64,000 bases of DNA from JAXGPX01 sp040766745 (lineage in GTDB: Bacteria > Bacillota > Sulfobacillia > Fermentithermobacillales > Fermentithermobacillaceae). A program made the position numbers and the translations under genes. The notes beneath the pieces are model-generated. The model was not told the DNA's origin. It saw only the letters and a program-made list of their open reading frames with translations, and ran no database searches. This document shows, in pieces, positions 41,947-51,105 of the stretch. The stretch covers positions 620,001 through 684,000 of the forward strand of contig JAXGPX010000001.1 in assembly GCA_040766745.1 (NCBI GenBank), given 5' to 3'. The stretch's first letter is position 1. Each line of letters starts with the position of its first letter.

Positions 41947-44010
41947 CTATCTGGATTTTGCATGTCTGGCCAAATCCCCAAACCTGTCTTTGATCTGTTC
42001 AAGCAAATAGGCGAACTGTTCGGGAATACTCCCGGTTTCCTCCATAGTCTCAACAATACTCTTGGCTTCTTGCCTGGCGTCAAATATTATGTCTGCAGTA
42101 ATGCTCAGGTCTTCCATGTTAATGTCTAGAATCCCATGCTGCTTCACGCCAAAAAACTGGCCTGGCCCTCTCTGAGTCAAATCTGCCTGTGCTACTTCAA
42201 AACCGTCATATATACGTTCCAGAATCTTTATTCGGGATGGTGACTGAGTATCTCCCACCGACGGGATCAAATAGCAATAAGACTCCTGGCCTCCCCGCCC
42301 TACCCTTCCCCTTAACTGGTGCAGGGCCGCCAGGCCAAACGACTCAGCGCCCTCAATCACAATGCAACTGGCGTTTCTAACATCTACTCCCACTTCTATT
42401 ACGGTAGTAGCCACAAGAACCTGGGTCCTGCCTTCGGCAAAATCGTCCATGGCATCAATAAGAGAATCCCTGGGCATGTCACCGTGGGCCAACCCAACTC
42501 TGACACCTTTGAGGTATCCACTTCTCAGTTCTTCAAATACCTGCTCTGCAGCCTTGCGTCCCGACTTCCCTTCACGTATTAAAGGACACACTACATATGC
42601 CTGGCGGCCGTTTTGAACCTCTTGCCTTACCCTGCCATACGCAAGGCTTCTCTGGCCATATTCAAGAACTTTGGTGTTCACCTGTTTCCTACCATAGGGC
42701 AGCTCGTCAATGACCGATAGATCAAGGTCTCCGTAGAGGGTTAAAGCCAACGACCTTGGAATCGGGGTTGCACTCATTACCAACATGTGAGGGGCAAAAG
42801 TGTCATATGACAGGTTTAGGCGTTGCTTTACGCCAAATCTGTGCTGCTCGTCAGTGACGACCATTCCTAGTCTGGCCCATTTCACTTGCGGTTCAAGCAT
42901 GGCGTGGGTCCCGATGAGGATATCAACTGAACCGTCTGCAATGCCCTCTAAAGATTTTCTTCTGTCAGAAGCGCCCAAACTTCCTGACAAATAGCCAATT
43001 TTAGCAAGATTGCCAGCCAGTCTCTCTACAGTTCCTTTATGTTGCCTGGCAAGGATTTCTGTAGGAGCCAGCATCGCCCCCTGGTACCCATTACTGACCG
43101 CTGCCAGTAGAGCCCAAACTGCAACAACTGTCTTACCGCTTCCTACATCGCCCTGAATCAAGCGGTTCATGACCTTACCTGACGAGAGGCTATCATGAAT
43201 TTCCTTAATGGATCGTGTTTGTGCTTTAGTCAATTTGAAAGGTAGGGAGTCAGCAAAAGCTTTGGCCAGGTGAAACTTATCAAAAGCAGCTACAGGACCG
43301 GAGCGTTCATTTTCCTTTTTCATCAATAGTAGCGCCAATTGCATCAGAAGGACTTCCCTGAAGGCAAAAGTCCTCCTGGCCTTGTCCCACGCCCGGGAAC
43401 TATCAGGCCTGTGAATATTCTCATAAGCTTGCCTCTGGCTCATTAGTCCGTGCCTGTAAATTACCTCAGCCGGCAAGACCTCGGGTACTAGATCTAAATG
43501 ACTGGTTAAGGCTTCATCAATTGCCCTGGCAATCATAGACGAAGGAAGCCCGGCTTTACCATGGTAAACAGGCAGGACCAGGCCGTTTGAAAGAGTGCCT
43601 TTGGCTTCTTCCCAAAGTGGATGTGCAATCTCGAAACTCTGGCGGCGCCATTCTACTCTCCCAGAGGCTGCAATCACCATGCCGCGGCTAAAGCGCCTGG
43701 CAAGGTACGGCATGTTATACCAAACCAAATAGCAGGTTCCGGTACTGTCAGACAACCCCACTCGTAGTGCGTGGCCGCGGCGGCTGGGAATCGCAGATAT
43801 TGAGAAAACCTTTCCTTCGATGGTTACTTCATCTCCAGGCCTGAGGCTGCATAGCCTCTTTACCTGAGAAAAATCATCTATACGGAAAGGCACATAGTCC
43901 AGTAAGTCCTTTACGGTTTCGATTCCAAGGGTACTAAGGGCCCCAGCCCTTTTCGGGCCTACCCCTTTTACATACCTAACGCTATCTTGCAGAGAGTTCC
44001 TGTCTGACAT
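41947..44010 (-). CDS. recG: ATP-dependent DNA helicase RecG
   Basis: A 687-aa helicase that remodels stalled forks and Holliday junctions. N-terminal wedge/OB domain (RPGDEVTIEGKVFSISAIPSRRGHALRVGLSD), motif I GDVGSGKTVVA, motif II DEQHRFGVKQR, motif III MSATPIPRSL, motif V ATTVIEVGVDVRNAS and motif VI QLRGRVGRGG, then the C-terminal region. The start overlaps the yloV stop by one base. Confidence 0.97.
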   Translation of the reverse strand: MSDRNSLQDSVRYVKGVGPKRAGALSTLGIETVKDLLDYVPFRIDDFSQVKRLCSLRPGDEVTIEGKVFSISAIPSRRGHALRVGLSDSTGTCYLVWYNMPYLARRFSRGMVIAASGRVEWRRQSFEIAHPLWEEAKGTLSNGLVLPVYHGKAGLPSSMIARAIDEALTSHLDLVPEVLPAEVIYRHGLMSQRQAYENIHRPDSSRAWDKARRTFAFREVLLMQLALLLMKKENERSGPVAAFDKFHLAKAFADSLPFKLTKAQTRSIKEIHDSLSSGKVMNRLIQGDVGSGKTVVAVWALLAAVSNGYQGAMLAPTEILARQHKGTVERLAGNLAKIGYLSGSLGASDRRKSLEGIADGSVDILIGTHAMLEPQVKWARLGMVVTDEQHRFGVKQRLNLSYDTFAPHMLVMSATPIPRSLALTLYGDLDLSVIDELPYGRKQVNTKVLEYGQRSLAYGRVRQEVQNGRQAYVVCPLIREGKSGRKAAEQVFEELRSGYLKGVRVGLAHGDMPRDSLIDAMDDFAEGRTQVLVATTVIEVGVDVRNASCIVIEGAESFGLAALHQLRGRVGRGGQESYCYLIPSVGDTQSPSRIKILERIYDGFEVAQADLTQRGPGQFFGVKQHGILDINMEDLSITADIIFDARQEAKSIVETMEETGSIPEQFAYLLEQIKDRFGDLARHAKSR

Positions 44011-45680
44011 TATTCAACTGATACTATGTAGTAATATAAAGGCTGGCCTCCGCTGTGAACTTCTACCTCATACTGGCCGCCTATTGCTTCCTGCAGGGCG
44101 GGCGGTAATTCTTCTGCTGTAGACTGGGCTACATCTTCGCCGTAATATACTGTTACCACTGCATCATTCTTACCAGCCATAACCTTCACAATTGCCTTGA
44201 GAACTTCTTCCGGATTCTGGCCTACAGCCTCTACTTTGCCGTCTACCAGCCCGATTATGTCCCCTTCTTTCATAGTGTGCCTACCGAACTTGCCATTTCG
44301 GGCTGCAAAGGTAACTTCACCTGTCTTAACGCTCCGTACAGCCTTACCCGCCCTTTTTAGGTTGTGCTTCATATCTTCATTCAAGTTCAGTGATAAAAGG
44401 GCTGATATGCCCTGAGGAACGGTTTTGGATGGGATAATGTACATGTTCCTGCCTGTCAATTTCTTGGCCTGCTTTGCGGCAAGGAAAATATTGCCATTAT
44501 TAGGGAGGAAGATTACCTTCTTGGCTCTTACCGATTTGACCGCTTCCACAAGATCGCTTGTAGATGGGTTCATAGTAATACCGCCGTCCATGACCAAATC
44601 GCACCCGAGGCTATTCATTATGGACTTCAGGCCCTCGCCTGTGGCCACTGAGATTATGGCCACATCCTTCACGGGAACTTGAGGCACCTGAACATCGACT
44701 CCAGAGGAATTTACCGCCTTCTGGAGGGTTCTTTCTGACAATGCCTGTCTTGACTGCTCAATCATGTTATCTATGGTTACTTGGGATAGCTGCCCATATC
44801 TTATGCACAACCCCAGAACTTGCTCAGGAATGCCGGTATGAATATGGACCCTTACTACGTTTTCAGAACCTACTACAAGCAATGAATCGCCCAGTTCCTC
44901 AAGGCCTTGCCTCAGCTTATCCAGTGGAAGATCCTTGCCTACAATCAACAGCTGAGTATCGTACGGATTTTCCAAATCCAATATTTCTTCTTCGGAAACA
45001 TTAGGGGCAGGCAGAATCTCTTCAGTATCCCCAGGAGGCAAATCGCCTGTAGTCTCTTGTTCACACTTGTACCAAGAAAGGGCTCCTTCAACTATGTAGA
45101 CCAGGCCTTTCCCCCCGGCGTCCACCACACCTGCTTGTTTCAAAGCAGGCAGCATGTCAGGTGTTCGCGCCAAGACCTCTTCGCCTTTTACTACACATTC
45201 CTGTAATACGTCCCGAATTGAAGCTTCACTCGATGCCGAGGCTGCCAGCGCTGCATCTCGCATACCGCGCAGCACAGTAAGAATAGTGCCTTCAACAGGT
45301 TTCATAACTGCCTTGTATGCTGTGAACACCGCTTCTTCAAACGCAAGGGCCAAATCCTTTGGGCCTGCCGAATCCTTCCCGGCAAACCCTTTGGCTACGC
45401 CTCTGAATATCTGGGACAAAATAACTCCCGAGTTGCCCCTTGCACCCATAAGTGCACCCATACTGGCCACCTCAGATGCCTGGCTCAATGTAAGCCCCGA
45501 CTTCCCCTTGAGGCTGTCAGCAGCCGATGAAAGTGTAAGGTACATGTTTGTACCTGTATCCCCATCGGGTACCGGAAAAACGTTCAGTGCGTCTACTTCC
45601 TTCTTGCGATCAGAAAGATACTTTCGAGACTGCATAAGCATGTCTCTGAACCGGTCGCCGTCAAGCAAAGTGCAAGTCAT
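44010..45680 (-). CDS. fakA: DAK2-domain protein YloV, FakA-type fatty acid kinase subunit
   Basis: A 556-aa protein. The N-terminal DAK2/DhaL-like kinase domain has NVFPVPDGDTGTNMYLTL (Mg-ATP Asp residues, ~34-51) and GARGNSGVILSQIFRG. A middle domain and a C-terminal DegV-like domain follow. In S. aureus this protein (FakA) phosphorylates fatty acids held by FakB. Together with the DegV protein at 31960 and PlsX at 33853, the pathway could be complete. ATG 45680 follows GGGGAG. Name given by homology. Confidence 0.87.
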   Translation of the reverse strand: MTCTLLDGDRFRDMLMQSRKYLSDRKKEVDALNVFPVPDGDTGTNMYLTLSSAADSLKGKSGLTLSQASEVASMGALMGARGNSGVILSQIFRGVAKGFAGKDSAGPKDLALAFEEAVFTAYKAVMKPVEGTILTVLRGMRDAALAASASSEASIRDVLQECVVKGEEVLARTPDMLPALKQAGVVDAGGKGLVYIVEGALSWYKCEQETTGDLPPGDTEEILPAPNVSEEEILDLENPYDTQLLIVGKDLPLDKLRQGLEELGDSLLVVGSENVVRVHIHTGIPEQVLGLCIRYGQLSQVTIDNMIEQSRQALSERTLQKAVNSSGVDVQVPQVPVKDVAIISVATGEGLKSIMNSLGCDLVMDGGITMNPSTSDLVEAVKSVRAKKVIFLPNNGNIFLAAKQAKKLTGRNMYIIPSKTVPQGISALLSLNLNEDMKHNLKRAGKAVRSVKTGEVTFAARNGKFGRHTMKEGDIIGLVDGKVEAVGQNPEEVLKAIVKVMAGKNDAVVTVYYGEDVAQSTAEELPPALQEAIGGQYEVEVHSGGQPLYYYIVSVE

Positions 45681-45682
45681 TG

Positions 45683-46054
45683 TCAACTCCCCGAATTCTC
45701 CTGAAGCCTTATGCTCTCGACGTTTACCGTTACTTTCTTTACTTTTAGGCCGGTAAACTTCTCTACGGTATATCGGACTTTATCCACGATCATCCTGGCA
45801 ACTTCAGAAATTTTTATTCCATATCCGAGTATAACGAAAAGTTCTATGTAGACCTCATCACCATCAATGGAAACCGACACTCCCCTGGCCAGGTTCTCCC
45901 TGCCCAGAAGCTCAGACAGCCCGTCTGTCATCTTGCGGCCTGCCATGCCAACTACACCATAGCACTCTGTTGCCGAAGCGCCGGCAATGGTGGCAATAGC
46001 CTCTTCTGACAGGACCAACTTACCCATATCAGTTCGGATTTCCTTTCCAGTCAC
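45683..46054 (-). CDS. yloU: Asp23/Gls24 family protein (YloU)
   Basis: A 123-aa small protein with GKLVLSEEAIATIAGASATECYGVVGMAG and GVSVSIDGDEVYIELFVILGYGIKISEVARMI. Homologues sit at the membrane or affect envelope stress. It always precedes yloV in Firmicutes. GTG 46054 follows GGAG with eight bases. It is divergent from rpmB. Confidence 0.93.
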   Translation of the reverse strand: MTGKEIRTDMGKLVLSEEAIATIAGASATECYGVVGMAGRKMTDGLSELLGRENLARGVSVSIDGDEVYIELFVILGYGIKISEVARMIVDKVRYTVEKFTGLKVKKVTVNVESIRLQENSGS

Positions 46055-46227
46055 AGGTGACACTCCAATTTCTTTCCTTAAACATATAACCTATATACCA
46101 CAACTACCTACTATCTTGCCACAGCAATCGATTTCATGAAAGATCTCAACACCAATTCTACTGCAATTACCTGTGCTAAACCGGGCACCAATGGGACACG
46201 GCACTTCTCCTGATTCACGTTCTGTGC

Positions 46228-46233
46228 TAAAAT
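46228..46233 (+). promoter_or_regulatory. Extended -10 element upstream of rpmB
   Basis: TGC followed by TAAAAT (46228-46233) fits an extended -10. The -35 region (TTCTCC, 46205-46210) is weak. It is 36 bp before the rpmB start. Confidence 0.35.
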
Positions 46234-46268
46234 AGGCGAGTCACAAGCTTTAAGGAGGTTGGAGCCAC

Positions 46269-46460
46269 GTGCCTAAATGTGAAATATGCGGCAAGACCAG
46301 AATAGTTGGGAACCGGGTCAGCCATTCCAACATAAAAACCAGACGAGATTGGGCCCCTAATGTGCAAAGAGTCCGTGCGGTAATTGGTAATACTACAAAG
46401 CGAATATATGTGTGTGCAAAGTGCCTCCGCAGCGGAAAAGTAAAGCGCGCCGCCAACTAA
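46269..46460 (+). CDS. rpmB: 50S ribosomal protein L28
   Basis: A 63-aa ribosomal protein, zinc-type with CEIC and CAKC, plus GNRVSHSNIKTRRDWAPN and VRAVIGNTTKRIYVCAKCLRSGKVKR. GTG 46269 follows AAGGAGG with ten bases. Single gene, convergent with spoVM. Confidence 0.96.
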   Translation: MPKCEICGKTRIVGNRVSHSNIKTRRDWAPNVQRVRAVIGNTTKRIYVCAKCLRSGKVKRAAN

Positions 46461-46484
46461 CATGGAGAACAACCGTTTGAGAAA

Positions 46485-46529
46485 AACACCTCTCAAGTTT
46501 GAAATCTGAGAGGTGTTAATCTTTTGTTG
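46485..46529. terminator. Bidirectional terminator between rpmB and spoVM
   Basis: AACACCTCTCA (46485-46495) and TGAGAGGTGTT (46507-46517), an 11-bp stem, followed on plus by AATCTTTTG and on minus by TTTCTC. Confidence 0.75.
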
Positions 46530-46542
46530 ACAGCCTATTGAA

Positions 46543-46626
46543 CTAGGCACGGTATCCGAATATGCCTAGAACCAGGCGTACAAATCCAGACAGCAGTCTT
46601 GGAACCTTCACAACCCTTACCTTCAT
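46543..46626 (-). CDS. spoVM: Stage V sporulation protein M (SpoVM)
   Basis: A 27-codon gene encoding MKVRVVKVPRLLSGFVRLVLGIFGYRA. It aligns without gaps to B. subtilis SpoVM (MKFYTIKLPKFLGGIVRAML...), keeping the key Pro9 and the amphipathic helix that senses positive membrane curvature on the forespore and anchors SpoIVA. ATG 46626 has GGGAGG upstream. The position next to rpmB matches B. subtilis. Too short for usual gene finders. Confidence 0.9.
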   Translation of the reverse strand: MKVRVVKVPRLLSGFVRLVLGIFGYRA

Positions 46627-46652
46627 TTTTCATTGAACCTCCCAAGAACAGG

Positions 46653-46823
46653 TCACTTTTTCATTCTGGAACTCAAAATCCATGCTCCCGCCAAAAGGCC
46701 CGTTCCGGACAGGGCCCATAAAAACCAGGAAGGCAGTGCGATAATCAGGATAATAAGTCCACACATAGCCATTGCCAATGGCAAGATTTGAAATTGCCTA
46801 ACCCGGCGAATTCGTAGTCTCAC
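46653..46823 (-). CDS. Small membrane protein between rpe and spoVM
   Basis: A 56-codon frame, GTG at 46823 with GAGGGG upstream and TGA at 46655-46653. The product starts with a basic stretch (MRLRIRRVRQFQ) followed by two hydrophobic helices (ILPLAMAMCGLIILIIALPSW and FLWALSGTGLLAGAWIL) and ends SSRMKK. It occupies the slot of thiN in B. subtilis and would be co-transcribed with spoVM. Function unknown; a sporulation-linked role is possible only from context. Confidence 0.6.
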   Translation of the reverse strand: MRLRIRRVRQFQILPLAMAMCGLIILIIALPSWFLWALSGTGLLAGAWILSSRMKK

Positions 46824-46873
46824 TCAAAACCCCTCGCATGCCTTCAATACCATTACTGCGTACACCAGTATAT

Positions 46874-47563
46874 TCAGTAGGTGGTAATTGTGCATCCTCT
46901 GAGTTTGCCAATGGCCGCGGCCATGTCCTCACTGGAGAAGACATAGCTACCTGAAACAAGGATGTCAGCACCTTTTTCAATCACACACCGGGAGTTGTCC
47001 GAGGTTATCCCGCCGTCTACCTCAATTTCTACAGGAAGTCCGGCTTTGTCTATGATCTGCCTTACGTGCTCAATCTTCCTGAGCATCCCGGGAATAAACG
47101 GCTGGCCGCCCCACCCGGGGTTAACTGTCATGATAACTACCAGATCTGTCTCGTCAATCACATGTTCAATTACCTGAGGCGGAGTCGAAGGGTTAAGTGC
47201 AACACCGCTCCTACACCCTTTCTCTCTGATCAAGCGCAAAAACCTGTGCAGGTGAGGAGTTGCCTCTGCATGAATTGTTATGTACTCGGCGTAGTCACAA
47301 AACGCATCAATGCCCCACTCAGGATTCGATATCATTAGATGAATATCAAGCGGAAGCCCAATGCTGCCTAAGGCTTTGGCTACAGCCGGCCCAAAGGTAA
47401 GGTTAGGTACGAAGTGGCCGTCCATTATGTCAAGGTGCAGCAAATCTGCGCCTGCATCCTTAACCTCGTACACCTGGCGCCCTAATGCAAGCGGATTGGC
47501 AGACAATATTGATGGAGATATTTTTACAGGCCTTAAACTCCGTAAACCCTTTGCGTTACTCAT
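46874..47563 (-). CDS. rpe: Ribulose-phosphate 3-epimerase
   Basis: A 229-aa TIM-barrel enzyme of the pentose phosphate pathway. Signatures: ISPSILSANPLALG, LLHLDIMDGHFVPNLTFGP, DIHLMI, IMTVNPGWGGQPFI and EIEVDGGI with metal His/Asp residues. ATG 47563 overlaps the rsgA stop (ATGAGTAA). Confidence 0.96.
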   Translation of the reverse strand: MSNAKGLRSLRPVKISPSILSANPLALGRQVYEVKDAGADLLHLDIMDGHFVPNLTFGPAVAKALGSIGLPLDIHLMISNPEWGIDAFCDYAEYITIHAEATPHLHRFLRLIREKGCRSGVALNPSTPPQVIEHVIDETDLVVIMTVNPGWGGQPFIPGMLRKIEHVRQIIDKAGLPVEIEVDGGITSDNSRCVIEKGADILVSGSYVFSSEDMAAAIGKLRGCTITTY

Positions 47564-48434
47564 ATTTGAACTTCGCCCTTTCTGTTGCTTCGTCAAGAAG
47601 CACTAGGTAATTGCGATAACGTTCAGGTGAAATTTCCCCCTGGCTAAGGGCCTTTCTTACTTCGCACCGGTCCTCAGTCTTGTGGATGCACCTTGGAAAA
47701 TGGCACAAAGAAGCATAACGGGCAATCTCGGGGTACATAAAACCCAATTCGTGAGGTTCAACTGAAACCAGATCAATTTTGGAAAACCCAGGGGTATCCG
47801 CAATGTAACCGTCCCTAGAGGCACGAAACAATTTGACCCACTTGGTAGTATGACGGCCCCTTGCATCATCCGAAAGTGTTCCGGTAAGGAGTTTCACCCC
47901 GATAAGAGCTGAAATCAGCTTGGATTTGCCGGCCCCGCTTTGCCCTGCAAGGATCGTCACCTTCTCTTCAAGAAGGCCAACAAGCTCTTTCAGCCCAAGG
48001 CCTGTTACTGCAGATGTAACAACACACTGGTAACCGGCAGAAGAATAAATATCCCGAACCTTATCTATCTCATCCTGATCCTCTAGGTCTTGCTTATTAA
48101 TGCATATAACGCCCTGAATACCTTGGGACTCCAATTGGACCAGTATCCTGTCGATGTACAAAAGATCTAGAGGAGGCCGGGTAATGGCAGTTACAACAAT
48201 GGCTTGATCTACATTGGCTACAGGAGGCCGGACAAGCAAATTCCTCCGGTCCCTGATTCCGTCGACAACATAGACTCCCCCCGAATGAGAGATGCTGACA
48301 ATATCACCTGCGTAGACCCGGGAACTATCCAACCTTAGGCGCCCCCGGAATGTGCAGGAGACTGTATCTTCTCCAAGGGCTACTCTGCATTCGGAAGAAT
48401 GGACGCTGAGCACTCTGCCTATCAAGTAGACCAC
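47556..48434 (-). CDS. rsgA: Ribosome small subunit-dependent GTPase RsgA
   Basis: A 292-aa late 30S assembly factor. N-terminal OB fold, permuted GTPase domain with G4 NKQD, G5 TSAVTG, G1 GQSGAGKSKL and G3 DTPGF, and a C-terminal zinc site CHFPRCIHKTEDRCEV. Between prkC and rpe as in B. subtilis; expression is probably coupled to the kinase that phosphorylates such GTPases. Confidence 0.96.
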   Translation of the reverse strand: MVYLIGRVLSVHSSECRVALGEDTVSCTFRGRLRLDSSRVYAGDIVSISHSGGVYVVDGIRDRRNLLVRPPVANVDQAIVVTAITRPPLDLLYIDRILVQLESQGIQGVICINKQDLEDQDEIDKVRDIYSSAGYQCVVTSAVTGLGLKELVGLLEEKVTILAGQSGAGKSKLISALIGVKLLTGTLSDDARGRHTTKWVKLFRASRDGYIADTPGFSKIDLVSVEPHELGFMYPEIARYASLCHFPRCIHKTEDRCEVRKALSQGEISPERYRNYLVLLDEATERAKFKYE

Positions 48435-48445
48435 AACACCTCTTT

Positions 48446-50296
48446 CTAAGGCTTGACTATTTCTTCACGGGCAAGCTCGCCGTCAAAATATATCTTCATT
48501 ATGGCAACATTACCTTTATACTGAAACGAAACGTTTATATTATCGCCTGGACTTTCGTTACGATCATGCCGTACAAGCTCGCCGTCAAGATCCATTACAA
48601 CTACTCTTACGTTGACAGGGTTGGCCTTGTTGGGCACCTTAATTTTCACTGTATGAGAATGTACAGGCTCCTGAGATCCCAGGGATATTGCAACAGCAAC
48701 ACGGGTCCGGATAGGCACTTCAGTGCCTTCCTCCGGGTTTTGGGAAATGATTGTCCCATAAGGAAGCTGCCCCGAAATCTGTGAAACCTCGCCCAGTTCC
48801 AGAAGGTTTTCTTCCAAAAGAGCACGGGCTTTATCCAGAGAAGGCAATCCAATCAACCGCGGAACCACTGCAGTTTCAGGTTCCTGCCCTAACGATACTA
48901 TGAGGTCGACCCTTGTTCCAAGAGAAACTGACGTCCCTTCCCTGGGATTTTGCCCAATAACGTTGTCTTTTGGTACAGTAGGATGAAATACATTATCCAC
49001 GTTTCCAAGCTGCAGCTGCCGGTTCTCCAATTCGAGCTGTGCCTCCCTGACGGTTTTGCTCCTAACGTCAGGCACCTCGGCAAACGACTCTCCCCTTGAC
49101 AGGACATAATATATTTCGCGGCCCTTCTTGACCATTTCTCCGCCAAGGGGGCTTTGAGATATCACTGTATTTGCAGGATAATTGCTATCGTATTTCTCTG
49201 CAGACAGCTGAGGAATCAGCCCTTTTTCCCGTATTAACGCCTGTGCCTCAATCTGAGGCTTCCCGACAACGTCTGGAACCTCCACGAGAGGTACTGCCAT
49301 CCACTTGTTGAAGGCGTAAATTCCGTATGCAGCCGCCGCCAGCCCTATTATCACAAATACTGCGAAAATCTTAACTGCTGTACTGACTCGTGCTTTGGGC
49401 TTCTTCCGCCTGGCCAATCGCTCATCACCTTTTGCAGCAAATTCAGTCTCTGTCCTTTGAAACAGTGATAACCTGAGCTGCCTTATTGATTTTAACATTT
49501 CATCGGCAGACTGGAAGCGCATGTCAGGACTTTTCGCCAAGGCTTTCGCTATTAAGTTCTCTATTTCGACAGGTATTTCAGGATTCTTGTCACGGACTGC
49601 AGGAACCTTTGCTTCTACATGCTGCAAGGCTACAGACACAGGACTGTCTCCTGTAAACGGAGGCTTTCCGGTGAGCATTTCGTAAAGGACTACCCCAAGA
49701 GAATAAAGATCGGACCTGGCAGAAACTACTCCGTTTCTAGCCTGCTCCGGAGACAAGTAAGAAGCTGAGCCAACCACTACATTCGTTGATGTATTAGATA
49801 CCCCGCCCAGGGCTCTTGCAATCCCAAAATCAGCAACTTTTACATGCCCAAGTGTAGTTATTAAAATATTCTGAGGCTTAATATCCCTGTGGATTATCTG
49901 GTTTGTGTGGGCGTGCGAAAGGCCAAGGCATATCTGGCCTGCAATATTCAAAGCTTCCTCTACTTCCAGCTTACCTTGCCTCGTAAGCTTGTCTCGCAAC
50001 GTCTCACCTTCAACCAGTTCCATCACAATGAAATACAAGCCCTGATCTTCACCGACGTCATAAATGCTTACTATGTTAGGGTGCGACAGCGATGCGGCAG
50101 CCTTGGCTTCCCGCCTGAACCTTCGCACAAAATCCTCGTCTTCGCTCATTTCAGGGCGCAAAACTTTGAGAGCTACATATCTGTCCAGCACCTTATCATT
50201 GGCTTTCCATACTACGCCCATGCCTCCGCCGCCAATCCTCTCAAGAATTTCATAGCGGCCCATAATGCACTTGCCAATCATAGCTTTCTGGTTCAC
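48446..50296 (-). CDS. prkC: Membrane Ser/Thr protein kinase with PASTA domains (PrkC)
   Basis: A 616-aa receptor kinase. Kinase domain ~13-270: GGGGMGVVWKA, VALKV Lys, HRDIKPQNIL, ADFGIA, GSASYLSPEQA. Juxtamembrane basic stretch, one membrane helix (IFAVFVIIGLAAAAYGIYAF ~312-331), then three PASTA domains (~337-402, 404-470, 473-540) that bind muropeptides, and a C-terminal beta domain. It senses cell-wall fragments and promotes spore germination in Bacillus. It overlaps prpC by 4 bp. Confidence 0.96.
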   Translation of the reverse strand: MNQKAMIGKCIMGRYEILERIGGGGMGVVWKANDKVLDRYVALKVLRPEMSEDEDFVRRFRREAKAAASLSHPNIVSIYDVGEDQGLYFIVMELVEGETLRDKLTRQGKLEVEEALNIAGQICLGLSHAHTNQIIHRDIKPQNILITTLGHVKVADFGIARALGGVSNTSTNVVVGSASYLSPEQARNGVVSARSDLYSLGVVLYEMLTGKPPFTGDSPVSVALQHVEAKVPAVRDKNPEIPVEIENLIAKALAKSPDMRFQSADEMLKSIRQLRLSLFQRTETEFAAKGDERLARRKKPKARVSTAVKIFAVFVIIGLAAAAYGIYAFNKWMAVPLVEVPDVVGKPQIEAQALIREKGLIPQLSAEKYDSNYPANTVISQSPLGGEMVKKGREIYYVLSRGESFAEVPDVRSKTVREAQLELENRQLQLGNVDNVFHPTVPKDNVIGQNPREGTSVSLGTRVDLIVSLGQEPETAVVPRLIGLPSLDKARALLEENLLELGEVSQISGQLPYGTIISQNPEEGTEVPIRTRVAVAISLGSQEPVHSHTVKIKVPNKANPVNVRVVVMDLDGELVRHDRNESPGDNINVSFQYKGNVAIMKIYFDGELAREEIVKP

Positions 50297-51072
50297 CCTA
50301 CCTCACCCCTCAGGAGATCCCGTGCCTGTACTGCCTTGGGCCAGAGCAGGATTACCGTAATATTATCGTAACCACCCCGGCTGTTTGCGAGATCAACAAG
50401 TCTCTCCGGAACCTCGTCCTTTTCGTACTGGCAGGCAATATCAGAGATCTCGTCAGATGATACAAGGCTCGTAAGCCCATCTGTACACAAGACAACTATG
50501 TCATTAGGCAGTAGATGCTCTTCGTAGATAGCCACGTTGATTTCCTGCTGGGTACCCAAAGCCGCAGTCAAGACATTCCGCCCTGGATGCCTCATGGCAT
50601 CTTCCTCTGTTATGGTTCCGTTTCTAACCAGTTCTCCAGATACAGAATGATCGTCGGTTACCCGCCGTATCTGTCTGCTGGAAATTATGTAGGCTCGGCT
50701 GTCGCCTATGTGGCCAAAATATACTTTGGATTCTTCTTGGTCAATCATAGCACAGGTAAGTGTAGTTCCCATCCCCACAACACCGCTTTTGCGGGCGCTG
50801 CTTTCAAGGATTTTGCCGTTGGCGCAGATGACGGCCTTTCGCAATACATCCTGGGGCTTGTCTTCAAATAAGGATCCAGAAACATACTCGCTTATCGACT
50901 TGACAGCAAGGGCCGAGGCAATTTCGCCTCCGTCACGGCCGCCAATCCCATCTGCAACCATGGCTAACCACATCTGTTTCCCTGTTCGTGGCAGGCAAGT
51001 GACCAGCCAAGAATCTTCATTTTCAGGCCTAATCAAGCCCCGGGATGTTTCAGCTCTCCACTCCAAGGTCAT
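50293..51072 (-). CDS. prpC: PP2C-type protein phosphatase (PrpC/Stp)
   Basis: A 259-aa metal-dependent phosphatase that reverses PrkC phosphorylation. PP2C motifs: RPENEDS, MVADGIGGRDGGEIAS, GHIGDSRAYI, DHSVSGELVRNG, VLCTDGLTSLV and GGYDNITVIL. Its 4-bp overlap with prkC indicates coupled translation. Confidence 0.95.
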   Translation of the reverse strand: MTLEWRAETSRGLIRPENEDSWLVTCLPRTGKQMWLAMVADGIGGRDGGEIASALAVKSISEYVSGSLFEDKPQDVLRKAVICANGKILESSARKSGVVGMGTTLTCAMIDQEESKVYFGHIGDSRAYIISSRQIRRVTDDHSVSGELVRNGTITEEDAMRHPGRNVLTAALGTQQEINVAIYEEHLLPNDIVVLCTDGLTSLVSSDEISDIACQYEKDEVPERLVDLANSRGGYDNITVILLWPKAVQARDLLRGEVG

Positions 51073-51105
51073 TCCCTCCTGACTACCAGCCTTACGTGCT
51101 AAAGT

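Noticed and set aside
46798..46980. 60-codon minus-strand frame overlapping the 3' end of rpe
   Set aside because: Out of frame with rpe and without family match; the real small gene uses another frame (46653-46823) with a ribosome site and membrane helices.
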